DNA from: JAKPAM01 sp047601745
Lineage (GTDB): Bacteria > Pseudomonadota > Gammaproteobacteria > Burkholderiales > Burkholderiaceae_E
Assembly: GCA_047601745.1 (NCBI GenBank)
Contig: JASGIS010000001.1
Span: forward strand, 1,054,001-1,118,000
DNA length: 64,000 nucleotides
Direction of reading: 5' to 3'
The position numbers were made by a program, and so were the translations under genes. Of this stretch, positions 25,356-33,208 are shown in pieces (within the stretch, counting starts at the first letter, position 1; every line of letters begins with the position of its first letter). Below the pieces are notes generated by a model that was not told where the DNA came from, ran no database searches, and saw only the letters and a program-made list of their open reading frames with translations.

Positions 25356-25976
25356 ATGAACCCCGACATCCACTTCTACGAACCGAAGCAGGGCCATGGC
25401 CTGCCGCACGATCCGTTCAACGCGATCATCGGCCCGCGGCCGATCGGCTGGATCTCGTCGCGCGACGCCGAGGGCCGGGTCAACCTGGCGCCCTACAGCT
25501 TCTTCAACGCGTTCAACTACCACCCGCCGATCATCGGGTTCTCGAGCGTCGGCCGCAAGGACACGATCCGCAACGTCGAGGCGAACGGCGAGTTCGCGTG
25601 GAGCCTGGCCACCTGGGCGCTCGCGCAGCAGATGAACGCGACCTGCGCGGCGGTCGCCCCCGAGGTCGACGAGTTCGAGCTGGCCGGGCTCGACAAGGCG
25701 CCCAGCCGGTTGATCGACGTGCCGCGCGTCGCGGGCAGCCCGGCGTCGATGGAGTGCAAGGTCGTCGAGATCATCCAGCTGCGCGGCGTCGACGGCGTGC
25801 AGGTGCCGAGCTGGCTCGTGCTCGGCGAGGTCGTCGCCGTGCACATCGACAAGGCCTACCTGAAGGACGGCGTCTACCAGACCGCGCAGGCCGAGCCGAT
25901 CCTGCGGGCCGGCGGCGGGGGCGGCTACGCGCACGTGACGCCGGCGGCGATGTTCGAGATGCCGCGGCCCAGATAA
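25356..25976 (+). CDS. Flavin reductase family protein (FMN-binding split barrel)
   Basis: 206-residue protein of the flavin reductase-like family. Family blocks include IIGPRPIGWISSRDAEGR, NLAPYSFFNAFNYHPPIIGF and RKDTIRNVEANGEFAW. Members reduce or bind FMN, and some act directly as oxidoreductases. The ATG at 25356 lies just before the conserved part; the ribosome site is GAGG, eight bases away. It heads a same-strand run with a FrnE-like protein, a halohydrin dehalogenase-type SDR and an aldo/keto reductase. A supply of reduced flavin to a monooxygenase is possible, but no monooxygenase is present nearby. Confidence 0.9.
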   Translation: MNPDIHFYEPKQGHGLPHDPFNAIIGPRPIGWISSRDAEGRVNLAPYSFFNAFNYHPPIIGFSSVGRKDTIRNVEANGEFAWSLATWALAQQMNATCAAVAPEVDEFELAGLDKAPSRLIDVPRVAGSPASMECKVVEIIQLRGVDGVQVPSWLVLGEVVAVHIDKAYLKDGVYQTAQAEPILRAGGGGGYAHVTPAAMFEMPRPR

Positions 25977-26011
25977 ACCCGTTCGCGGCGACAACGACGA
26001 GGAGACCCCGC

Positions 26012-26713
26012 ATGAATCCGACCGAGTTCGACGCCCCCGGCCACGCATCCGCCGGCGGCGCGCTGCACATCGACGTCGTGTCCGACGTCGTCTGCCCGTG
26101 GTGCTACATCGGCAAGCGCCAGCTCGATCGCGCGATCGGGGTCTGGCAGGACACGCATCCGGACGCCCCGCCGGTGCAGGTGCGCTGGTTTCCGTTCCAG
26201 CTCAATCCGGACATGGACCCGGCCGGCGTCGACCGGCACGACTATCTGGCGCGCAAGTTCGGCCATGCCGACGTCGACCGCCTGTACGACAACGTGCGGG
26301 CCGCGGCGGCCGCGATCGACCTGGACCTGAACCTGGGCGCGATCGTCCGCCAGCCGAACACGCTGAAGGCGCACGCGCTGCTGGCGCTGGCCGCGCGCCA
26401 GGGCGCGGACCGCCAGGGCGCGCTGGCCGAGGCATTGTTCGACGCTTACTTCCATCGCGCCGTCGACCTGACCGATGACGAGAACCTGATCGCGGTCGCC
26501 GGCGAAGCCGGACTGGACGAGGCCGCCGCGCGCGCGACGCTGGCCGACGAGGCCGCGCTGGCCGCGACCGCGCAGGCCGACGCCCAGGCGCGCGAGGCCG
26601 GCGTCGGCGGCGTGCCGTTCTTCATCGTCGACCAGCGGATCGGCGTCAGCGGCGCGCAGGGCGTCGATCGACTGCTGAAGGCGATGGGCAAAGCATGGGA
26701 GCAGCGGACATGA
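26012..26713 (+). CDS. DsbA family oxidoreductase (FrnE-like)
   Basis: 233-residue cytoplasmic thioredoxin-fold protein. The active site is CPWC in VVSDVVCPWCYIGKRQL (residues about 27-43), the helical insert follows, and the cis-proline loop is GVGGVPFFIVD near the end. These match FrnE, a disulphide isomerase/oxidoreductase or 2-hydroxychromene isomerase-like family. GAGGAGACCCCGC precedes the ATG. Its stop overlaps the next start (ATGA), tying it to the dehalogenase-like SDR. The partner is unknown. Confidence 0.9.
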   Translation: MNPTEFDAPGHASAGGALHIDVVSDVVCPWCYIGKRQLDRAIGVWQDTHPDAPPVQVRWFPFQLNPDMDPAGVDRHDYLARKFGHADVDRLYDNVRAAAAAIDLDLNLGAIVRQPNTLKAHALLALAARQGADRQGALAEALFDAYFHRAVDLTDDENLIAVAGEAGLDEAAARATLADEAALAATAQADAQAREAGVGGVPFFIVDQRIGVSGAQGVDRLLKAMGKAWEQRT

Positions 26714-27399
26714 CGATGGCCCGGTTCGATTTCTCCGGCAAGCGCGTGGTCATCACGCAACCCGACGACTTCATGGGGCCGACGCTGTGCCGGCTGTTCG
26801 CCGACAGCGGCGCCACCGTCATCGCCGACCGGCGATCGCTGCGCGAGCGCGGCCAGGGCGCGGCGCTGATCGCCGAGGCCGGCCACGTCGACATCCTGAT
26901 CGCGCAGCTGGGCATCCCGGCGCCGAGCACGCCGGCCGTCGACGTCGGCGACGACGAGTGGCGCGACGCGTTCGCGACGATGGTCGACCCGCTGCAGGAG
27001 CTGACCCGCGCCGTGCTGCCGCAGATGATCGCGCGCAAGGCCGGCAAGATCCTCGTGATGGGCAGCGCGTCGGCATTGCGCGGCATGAAGCGCGCGTCGA
27101 CCTACAGCGCCGCCCGCGGCGCCCAGCTCGCCTACGTCCAGGCGGTCGGCGTCGAGGTGGCGCCGCACCGCGTCCAGGTCAACGCGATCGCGCAGAACCT
27201 GGTCGACAACCCGATGTACTTTCCGCCCGAAGTCCAGGCGATGCCGGCGTTTCAGGAGCGGATCCGCCGCGAGATGCCGCTGGGCCGGCTGGTATCGGCC
27301 GAAGAGGACGCGCGCTTCGCCGCCTACCTCTGCACCGACGCGGCCGACTGCTTCGTCGGCCAGATCTTTCCGGTCTGCGGCGGTTGGGCGCCGCGCTGA
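26710..27399 (+). CDS. Halohydrin dehalogenase (SDR-derived)
   Basis: 229 residues from the ATG at 26710, which overlaps the FrnE stop as ATGA and follows GGGAGCAGC. The protein has the SDR fold, but the NAD-binding TGxxxGxG is replaced by T16-QPDD-F21-M-G23, the T-x4-F-x-G halide-pocket fingerprint of halohydrin dehalogenases. The catalytic set is Ser119-x12-Tyr132-x3-Arg136 (STYSAARGA), with Arg in place of the SDR Lys. NLVDNPMYFPPE near 172-183 also resembles HheC. Expected reaction: reversible vicinal haloalcohol to epoxide plus halide, without NAD. An odd SDR with lost cofactor binding is the alternative. Flanking genes are redox enzymes; epoxide hydrolases lie 10 and 14 kb away. Confidence 0.82.
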   Translation: MTMARFDFSGKRVVITQPDDFMGPTLCRLFADSGATVIADRRSLRERGQGAALIAEAGHVDILIAQLGIPAPSTPAVDVGDDEWRDAFATMVDPLQELTRAVLPQMIARKAGKILVMGSASALRGMKRASTYSAARGAQLAYVQAVGVEVAPHRVQVNAIAQNLVDNPMYFPPEVQAMPAFQERIRREMPLGRLVSAEEDARFAAYLCTDAADCFVGQIFPVCGGWAPR

Positions 27400-27426
27400 C
27401 CTGCGTCGATCGAACAGGAGCAAACG

Positions 27427-28407
27427 ATGAAATACGTCCGATTCGGCAACACCGGCATGAAGGTGTCACCGCTGTGCCTGGGCTGCATGACCTTCGGCGA
27501 TCCGGCCCGCGGCACGCACGCGTGGACGCTCGACGAGGAGAAGAGCCGGCCGATCCTGCAACGCGCGGTCGAGCTGGGCTTCAATTTCTTCGATACCGCC
27601 AACGTCTATTCGGACGGCACGTCCGAGGAGATCGTCGGCCGCGCGCTGCGCGACTTCGCGCGCCGCGACGAGATCGTCATCGCCACCAAGGTGTTCAACA
27701 CCGTGCGCAAGGCGCCGAACATCGGCGGCCTGTCGCGCAAGGCGATCATGAACGAGATCGACGCGAGCCTGAAGCGGCTGGGCACCGACTACGTCGACCT
27801 GTACCAGATCCACCGCTGGGATTACCAGACGCCGATCGAAGAGACGCTGGACGCGCTGAACGACGTCGTGCGGGCCGGCAAGGCCCGCTACATCGGCGCC
27901 TCGTCGATGTACGCGTGGCAGTTCGCCAAGGCGCTGTTCACGTCCGAACGGCACGGCTGGGCGCGCTTCGTGTCGATGCAGAACCACCTGAACCTGCTGA
28001 ACCGCGAGGAAGAGCGCGAGATGATGCCGCTGTGCGCCGACCAGAAGATCGCCGTCATTCCGTGGAGCCCGATGGCCCGCGGCCGGCTGACGCGCGACTG
28101 GGACGCCGGCAGCGCCCGCGAGGAGACCGACGAGTTCGGCAAGAAGCTCTACACGTTCTCGCCGGACAAGGATCGCGCGATCGTCGACGCGGTGGCCGAG
28201 GTCGCCCGCGAGCGCGGCGTGCCGCGCGCGCAGGTCGCGCTGGCCTGGGTCATCCAGCATCGCGGCGTGACCGCGCCGATCGTCGGCGCCTCGAAGCCGG
28301 AGCACCTGGACGACGCGGTCGCCGCGCTGTCGCTCGGGCTCGGCGATGACGAGATCCGGCGGCTCGAAGCGCCGTACGTGCCGCATCCGGTGGCCGGGTT
28401 CCAGTAG
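27427..28407 (+). CDS. Aldo/keto reductase
   Basis: 326-residue NADPH-dependent (alpha/beta)8 reductase. It begins MKYVRFGNTGMKVSPLCLG, has the catalytic Asp/Tyr block FNFFDTANVYSDGTSEEIVG, the Lys in VIATKVF and the His in YQIHRWDYQTP. The cofactor end shows IVGASKPEHLDDAV. It resembles the YajO/Tas-type subgroup. The start follows CAGGAGCAAACG, 27 bases after the dehalogenase stop, so it is in the same transcription unit. It could reduce carbonyl products linked to the haloalcohol or epoxide chemistry next door; this is inference. Confidence 0.93.
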   Translation: MKYVRFGNTGMKVSPLCLGCMTFGDPARGTHAWTLDEEKSRPILQRAVELGFNFFDTANVYSDGTSEEIVGRALRDFARRDEIVIATKVFNTVRKAPNIGGLSRKAIMNEIDASLKRLGTDYVDLYQIHRWDYQTPIEETLDALNDVVRAGKARYIGASSMYAWQFAKALFTSERHGWARFVSMQNHLNLLNREEEREMMPLCADQKIAVIPWSPMARGRLTRDWDAGSAREETDEFGKKLYTFSPDKDRAIVDAVAEVARERGVPRAQVALAWVIQHRGVTAPIVGASKPEHLDDAVAALSLGLGDDEIRRLEAPYVPHPVAGFQ

Positions 28408-28434
28408 ACGGGCCCCGGGCGCGGTGAACGAGCC

Positions 28435-29487
28435 TCAGGCGATCCGCTCGAACTCGCCGGGCAGCACGAGCCGCGCGGCCGCCTGCCGCGCGTCCTCGGG
28501 AGCGGCGCGCGCGTCGCGCTGCGCGCGCAGGTCGCAGTCCCACATCACGTCGTCGCCGATCCGGTAGACGCGCGCGTCGGGACGCCGCGGCGCGCGCGCC
28601 GGCGAGAGCGCCGATCCCGGCACGTGCAGTCCTTCGCGGCCGCTGCCGAGCAGCACGCCGACCTGCGCCAGATGCAGGCGATCGAGGCACTGGGCATCCA
28701 GAAAGTGCGCGATCGTCGCCCCGCCGCCCTCGACCAGCACGACGTCGAGTTCGCGTTCGCGCAACTGCGCGAGCAGCGCCTTCAGGTCCAGCCGGCGCTT
28801 GAACACCGGCACGCCGATCACGCGGCCCTTGCCCCAGCGCGATTCGGCCAGACGCTGATGGTCGGTGCCGCAGACGACGATCGCCGGCGCGCGCGCGTCG
28901 TTGAACAAGGCCAGCGCCGGTGACAGCCGCGCGGTCGGATCGAGGACGACGCGCATCGGCAGGCCGTCCTGCGGTCCAGCGTTGTCGCGCAGCGCCGGAT
29001 CGTCGGCGGCCGCGATCGACGCGCCGATGACGATCGCGTCGGCCAGCGCCCGCAGGCGCAGGCGATGGCGGCGCAGCGCGACGCTCAGCAGCGCCGAGAC
29101 GTCGCCGTCGCGCGTCGCGATCCAGCCATCGAGGCTCTGGCAGAGCTGCGCGACCGCGATCCCTTGCGGCGCGGCCAGCATCGGCCAGTACAGGTTCAGC
29201 AGCTCGACGGCCGCCGGCGGCCAGGTCGGCGCCACCTGCCAGCCGGTCGCGCGCAGCCAGCGCGCGACCGCGTGAGGGTCGCCGGGTTCGGTCAGTCGCA
29301 GCGCCGGTGCATGCCCGGTGCCGGTCTGCAACCGATACTCGCCTTCTTCGGGCTCGGCCGCCGCACGTCGTTGCGAGACCAGCGCCAGGCATAGCTGCCA
29401 GGCCATCTCGACGGCGGCGCGATCGACCGGCGATGCGGCCGGCTCGCGGATCGGCGATGCGGGGGAACGGTGATCATTGTCGGACAT
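28435..29487 (-). CDS. RibD C-terminal domain (dihydrofolate-reductase-like) protein
   Basis: 350-residue protein. A non-conserved N-terminal region of about 115 residues (rich in Ala, Pro) precedes the RibD_C domain that starts at VAQLCQSLDGWIATRDGD, continues with LADAIVIGASIAAADDPAL, and ends with VVLVEGGGATIAHFLDAQ and LLGSGREGL. The fold binds NADPH and reduces pyrimidine or pteridine substrates. The deaminase half of RibD is absent, so it is likely not the housekeeping riboflavin enzyme. It converges with the aldo/keto reductase and lies 36 bases after the cupin gene. Confidence 0.85.
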   Translation of the reverse strand: MSDNDHRSPASPIREPAASPVDRAAVEMAWQLCLALVSQRRAAAEPEEGEYRLQTGTGHAPALRLTEPGDPHAVARWLRATGWQVAPTWPPAAVELLNLYWPMLAAPQGIAVAQLCQSLDGWIATRDGDVSALLSVALRRHRLRLRALADAIVIGASIAAADDPALRDNAGPQDGLPMRVVLDPTARLSPALALFNDARAPAIVVCGTDHQRLAESRWGKGRVIGVPVFKRRLDLKALLAQLRERELDVVLVEGGGATIAHFLDAQCLDRLHLAQVGVLLGSGREGLHVPGSALSPARAPRRPDARVYRIGDDVMWDCDLRAQRDARAAPEDARQAAARLVLPGEFERIA

Positions 29488-29523
29488 CCTGCCAGCAATG
29501 ATAACGCCGTCGCGGCGCGAGCC

Positions 29524-29853
29524 CTAGTGTCGTAGCGCGATCGTCAGCAGCGCCGACGCGGCGGTGACCGCGACGAGCCCGTACATCGACTGGCGCGCGA
29601 CCAGCAGCAGATGGCCGGCCGTCAAGCGCCGCGGCTGGCCGTCGACCGAGACCTCGAGCTCGCCTTCGATGCATTGGATCGTGACGTCGGCAGGGGCCTT
29701 GTGCGGCCGCAGCACGTGGCCGGCCGGCAGCACGATGCGCATCACTTCGAGATCGGTGGCCTTGAACAGCGCCGCGGTCTCGTGCCCGGCCAGCGCTTCA
29801 CCCAGCGGGCCGACATCGATCGGCTGGCCGGAGCCGTAATGACGCAGAGCCAT
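29524..29853 (-). CDS. Small cupin-domain protein
   Basis: 109 residues with a single cupin barrel: LPAGHVLRPHKAPADVTIQC gives the first metal-motif part (two His, one Glu in the following EGELEV), and GHLLLVARQSMYGLVAVTA the second, where the usual motif-2 His is not clear. Cupins of this length are sensors or small enzymes. The start follows GAGGAGTGGATCGCC. It is upstream of the RibD-like gene on the same strand. Function is unassigned. Confidence 0.8.
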   Translation of the reverse strand: MALRHYGSGQPIDVGPLGEALAGHETAALFKATDLEVMRIVLPAGHVLRPHKAPADVTIQCIEGELEVSVDGQPRRLTAGHLLLVARQSMYGLVAVTAASALLTIALRH

Positions 29854-29998
29854 GGCGATCCACTCCTCGACGGTATGTCCTTAGTGTCCGCTCCCGCGGA
29901 CGACTGGCAAAGAAATCGTTGCCGGCGGCGGCGAGGCGCCCGCCCCGGCTGGCCGCGTCGCGTCGCCGCGCGATCGGCGCGATCCCGGCGGGGCGCCG

Positions 29999-30469
29999 CT
30001 ACTTGATCTCGACCGGCACCACCGGCGGCTGCGCGCCGATCTCGCGGGTGATCGATTCGCGGAAGATGCCCCCGCCGCCGACGCTGCCCGCCGCGAAGCC
30101 CTCGCCCTCGACCCGTGCCAGGCAATCGGCGCGCAGATCGGGCGGCAGCGGATCGCAGCGGCGCGCTTCGTTGCGCGAGTACTCGGCCGGGTCGACGGAC
30201 TGGGAACGGCCCGAGGTCTCGTCGCGGACGCGGGCGGCCCGCGCCGCCGCCGCTTCGCGCAGGCACGCGTCCTTGTCCTGGTACACCGAAGGATCGTTGC
30301 AACGCTCGCGATCCAGCAGATACTGCGCCTGGCTGGCCGACGCGGGATCGACCGGCCGCGAAGGCGCCCGGGCGGGCTGCTGCGCCCAGGCAGCGCCCGC
30401 CATCGCCACGGCCGCCGCGACCAACGCGGCGGCCGCGACCCGGACGCGCCGGACGTGCGCCGTGCTCAT
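29999..30469 (-). CDS. Exported hypothetical protein
   Basis: 156 residues. The ATG at 30469 overlaps the stop of the CoA-transferase gene as ATGA. A signal peptide runs to about AGAAWAQQ (residue 28). The mature part carries four cysteines in RERCNDPSVYQDKDACLREA and RRCDPLPPDLRADCLARV, spaced like two disulphide-linked helical hairpins. It ends GAQPPVVPVEIK. I do not recognise a named family. Why it is coupled to a cytosolic CoA-transferase is unclear. Confidence 0.75.
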   Translation of the reverse strand: MSTAHVRRVRVAAAALVAAAVAMAGAAWAQQPARAPSRPVDPASASQAQYLLDRERCNDPSVYQDKDACLREAAAARAARVRDETSGRSQSVDPAEYSRNEARRCDPLPPDLRADCLARVEGEGFAAGSVGGGGIFRESITREIGAQPPVVPVEIK

Positions 30470-31656
30470 CCCAGCGCCCCGGCCTTGCGCAGCTCGTCGA
30501 TCTGCGCCGCAGACAGGCCGAGCATTTCGTTCAGCACCTGCTCGGTGTGCTCGCCGAGCTTGGGCGACGGCGTGCGCACCGAGCCCGGCGTCTTCGACAG
30601 CCGCATCGGCACGCCGACGATCTTGACCGGGCCGACGCTCGGGTGATCCATGTCGACGAGGACGCCGCGGGCCTTGGCCTGCGGATGATCGATGACCTGG
30701 GCGATGTTGTTGATCGCGCCGACCGGAATGCCATGCTCGAGCATGATGGCTTCCCACTCGTCATAAGTCTTCGTCAGCAGGATCTGCTGCAGCGTGCCGA
30801 TCAGGGCGTCGACGTTCTGCGCGCGCAGGTTGTTGGTCGCGAAGCGCGGATCGTCGGTCAGTTCGGGATGGCCGATCGCCGGACAGAAGATCTTCCACAG
30901 CTTCTCGCTGCCGACGGCCAACGCGATGTCCTTGGTCCCGGTGTGGAAGGTCTGGTACGGCAGCAGCGCCGAATACGCGGTCCCCATCGGCCCGGGCATC
31001 TTGCCGTCCGACAGGTAGTTGCCGATCATGATGCCGAGCAGCGACATCTGCCCTTCGAGCATCGACACGTCGATCGACTGGCCCTCGCCGGTCTTTTCCT
31101 TGACGCGCAGCGCGAGCAGGATGCCGATCGTCGCGTTCATGCCGGCCGTCAGGTCGGCGATCGACACGCCGCAGCGCACGCCGCTGCCGCCGGGCTCACC
31201 GGTGACGCTGATCATCCCACTTTCGGCCTGCAGGATCAGGTCGAGCGCGGCCCGGTCGCGATACGGACCATCCTGGCCGAATCCTGACACCGACGCGTAG
31301 ATGATGCCGGGATTGCGCCGACGCGCCTGCTCGTAGTCGATGCCCAGTTTCCGGAGCGTGCCGACGCGGTAGTTCTCGAGCACCACGTCGGCCTTCTCGA
31401 CCAGGTCGAAGAACAGCTTCTTGCCGGCCTCGGATTTCAGGTCGAGCATCACGCCGCGTTTGTTGCGGTGCAGGCTGACGAAATACGAGGTTTCGCCGCC
31501 GGGCATCGCCACGCCCCAGCCCCTGGCGATGTCGCCGGTCGGCGGCTCGATCTTGATCACGTTGGCGCCGAAATCGGCGAGCGTCGTCGAGCAGAACGGG
31601 CCGGCGAGCGCGTGGCTCAGGTCCAGGATGGTGACGCCTTCGAGCGGGGTTTTCAA
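30466..31656 (-). CDS. CaiB/BaiF family CoA-transferase (TTG start)
   Basis: 396-residue class III CoA-transferase. The N-terminus LKTPLEGVTILDLSHALAGP is standard for the family, as are FGANVIKIEPPTGD, SLHRNKRGVMLDLKSEAGK and the catalytic Asp region VSIADLTAGMNATIG. The start is a TTG at 31656: AGGAG lies six bases before it, and the upstream in-frame sequence is not protein-like. It moves CoA between a carboxylic acid and an acyl-CoA donor. Substrate unknown; formyl-, succinyl- or 2-methylacyl-type acids are used by relatives. It is followed by an exported protein gene. Confidence 0.9.
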   Translation of the reverse strand: MKTPLEGVTILDLSHALAGPFCSTTLADFGANVIKIEPPTGDIARGWGVAMPGGETSYFVSLHRNKRGVMLDLKSEAGKKLFFDLVEKADVVLENYRVGTLRKLGIDYEQARRRNPGIIYASVSGFGQDGPYRDRAALDLILQAESGMISVTGEPGGSGVRCGVSIADLTAGMNATIGILLALRVKEKTGEGQSIDVSMLEGQMSLLGIMIGNYLSDGKMPGPMGTAYSALLPYQTFHTGTKDIALAVGSEKLWKIFCPAIGHPELTDDPRFATNNLRAQNVDALIGTLQQILLTKTYDEWEAIMLEHGIPVGAINNIAQVIDHPQAKARGVLVDMDHPSVGPVKIVGVPMRLSKTPGSVRTPSPKLGEHTEQVLNEMLGLSAAQIDELRKAGALG

Positions 31657-31689
31657 TGCGGTCTCCTGCTTGATGGTATTTGAGCGGGG

Positions 31690-31830
31690 ATGTTGCGAAA
31701 GTTGGTCGATTCTATCCTGGCCGACGAGCAGACCTACCTGGCATCGGAATCGACGCTCCATCGGATCCTGCACGCGCATGGCACCCAGCATCATCGAGGC
31801 CGGCCCAGGCCCCGGCGATGGATCGGTCCG
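31690..31830 (+). pseudogene. IS3-family transposase fragment
   Basis: About 40 codons read LVDSILADEQTYLASESTLH and then RILHAHGTQHHRGRPRPRR. This resembles the start of the IS3 OrfB region (LADQxxYxASESTxYRVLxxxxxxxHRGRxR). No DDE residues, inverted ends or rest of the element are present. It marks an old insertion beside the AT-richer lipoprotein gene. Confidence 0.6.
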
Positions 31831-31982
31831 GTCTGCTACACCGGTAGAGAACGATCGAAATCCGCGATCCACTGAAGAACGCGGCCCAGCAGTTAGCGTG
31901 CTCGAACAGGCCGCATTTTCCGAGGATCGCTCGTCTGCGCATAGGATGAGCCCACGCTCACTTCGCAATCAAAAATTGCTAT

Positions 31983-32330
31983 TCAGTTACCACGTTTGAT
32001 ATCGGCCGAGAACTCTGTGTGACCGTCGCAAAAGTACTGTGCGTAGAAGATCTTATCGTCAGATGAATCCTGAGAAATTGTGATCTTCAAGCTCCAGGCC
32101 GGGTAACTCTTCTCTCCAAACATTTGAAAATCAGAAAACTCGATTTTCTTATTCAAATCATTCTTGAACAATGTTCTTTGAGACATTGCTTCGCGAACCT
32201 TGTCCGCCAAAACCGCTTGCGAGTACGCCTCACACTCTTTGCGCGTTTGTTCATCGACACGAAAACACCCGGCTAGACAAATCACCATGCAAAAAGAAGC
32301 CAGCGCGCAGTTTCGCGACAAGGCACCCAT
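31983..32330 (-). CDS. Small lipoprotein, possible immunity protein
   Basis: 115 residues with a lipoprotein signal and lipobox LAGC at about residues 19-22. The mature part has two further cysteines (KECEAYSQ, YFCDGH) and reads like a small beta-rich domain (IEFSDFQMFGEKSYPAWSLK). GGGAGAAGCC precedes the ATG. Base composition is clearly AT-richer than the flanks, a sign of transfer. It overlaps the 3' end of an upstream fragment by 49 bases in another frame. Arrangement as a small lipoprotein right after the tail of a larger gene recalls effector/immunity pairs; the family is not recognised. Confidence 0.7.
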   Translation of the reverse strand: MGALSRNCALASFCMVICLAGCFRVDEQTRKECEAYSQAVLADKVREAMSQRTLFKNDLNKKIEFSDFQMFGEKSYPAWSLKITISQDSSDDKIFYAQYFCDGHTEFSADIKRGN

Positions 32331-32539
32331 GGCTTCTCCCTACGGCTTCGGACCAGAAAATTTGGCGGTCTACCGCCGGTAATATAAAACACAAAGTGGG
32401 TGCCACCGTGCTGGTTCGCCGGCCAAACCACCTCATTGGCCCAAGTCGGACGACGTTGAGGGTTCATGCCCCAAGAGTCAGCGCCAAAAACTGTAGTACC
32501 TGATAATGAAAAGTATTGTTTGAATTGATGACTACGGTT
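32282..32539 (-). pseudogene. 3' end of a lost gene, possible effector C-terminus
   Basis: About 86 codons in one frame: NRSHQFKQYFSLSGTTVFGA, DSWGMNPQRRPTWANEVVWP, ANQHGGTHFVFYITGGRPPN, then FLVRSRREKP to a TGA at 32282. Codon use and GC content match the AT-richer lipoprotein gene it overlaps, not the neighbours. No start is present; upstream the composition jumps to the GC-rich background near 32540. It is best read as the C-terminal domain of a truncated protein, perhaps a toxin or secreted effector. Identity unknown. Confidence 0.55.
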
Positions 32540-32751
32540 CGCGATCGTCACGCCGGCGATCGAGCACCTGCGCAAGGAGATCGCCCGGCTGGGCGTCCGG
32601 CTGTTGAGCCGCACCGACGCGGTCGGCATCGATCCGCGCGCGCGGCGCCCGCCTGGACGGCGACCGACCCGACAGCCCCCGCCGCATCGACGCTGTCCGT
32701 GCCGATCCGCATCAAGACCCGCTCGCCGCCGATGACGGTCCGAGGCCGTGG
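32540..32751. other. Gap with weak coding debris
   Basis: No gene is supported. On the plus strand 32550-32640 reads TPAIEHLRKEIARLGVRLLS and then RTDAVGID, which looks like a protein fragment but has no start, stop or clear family. The rest is unremarkable and leads to the cyanase stop codon. Confidence 0.4.
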
Positions 32752-33195
32752 TCAATAAGTCTTGTACGGCAGGAACTTGCCCGACATCGTGATGTTGACG
32801 CGGTCGCCGGCCGAGTTCGGCTCGCGCGTCAGGTCCATCCTGAAATCGATCGCGCTCATGATGCCGTCGCCGAACTCTTCGTGGATCAGCTCCTTGAACG
32901 TCGTGCCATAGACGTTGACGAGTTCGTAGAAGCGGTAGATCAGCGGATCGGTCGGCACCTGCGTCGGCAGCGAGCCCTTGTACGGCACGACCTGCAGCCA
33001 TTTGCGCTCGGCGTCGGACAGGCCGAAGATCTCGCCGACGATGCCGGCCTGTTCGGCGGTCAGCGTCATCTGGCCGAGGCAGGCGGCGGTCACCCACTCC
33101 TTGCTCAGCCCGACCCTGGCGGCGACCTCCGACCACTTCAGGCCTTTGCTGACCTTGGCGGCAATGATCTTTTCGGTGACTTCGAGGCGACTCAT
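32752..33195 (-). CDS. cynS: Cyanate hydratase (cyanase)
   Basis: 147 residues, close to the normal 156. It converts cyanate and bicarbonate to ammonia and CO2 in the cytoplasm. The N-terminal helix-turn-helix-like domain is followed by the catalytic part DPLIYRFYELVNVYGTTFKE with Arg88 and Glu91, and GDGIMSAIDFRMD with Ser114, matching the Arg-Glu-Ser triad of E. coli CynS. The C-terminus GKFLPYKTY is typical. It is the last gene of a four-gene run with a nitrate/cyanate-type ABC transporter, which firmly supports cyanate use as nitrogen source or detoxification. Confidence 0.97.
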   Translation of the reverse strand: MSRLEVTEKIIAAKVSKGLKWSEVAARVGLSKEWVTAACLGQMTLTAEQAGIVGEIFGLSDAERKWLQVVPYKGSLPTQVPTDPLIYRFYELVNVYGTTFKELIHEEFGDGIMSAIDFRMDLTREPNSAGDRVNITMSGKFLPYKTY

Positions 33196-33208
33196 CGGAT
33201 ACTCCTGC

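Noticed and set aside
32550..32640. Possible gene fragment TPAIEHLRKEIARLGVRLLS
   Set aside because: Too short and without start, stop or family match; kept only as a note in the gap entry.
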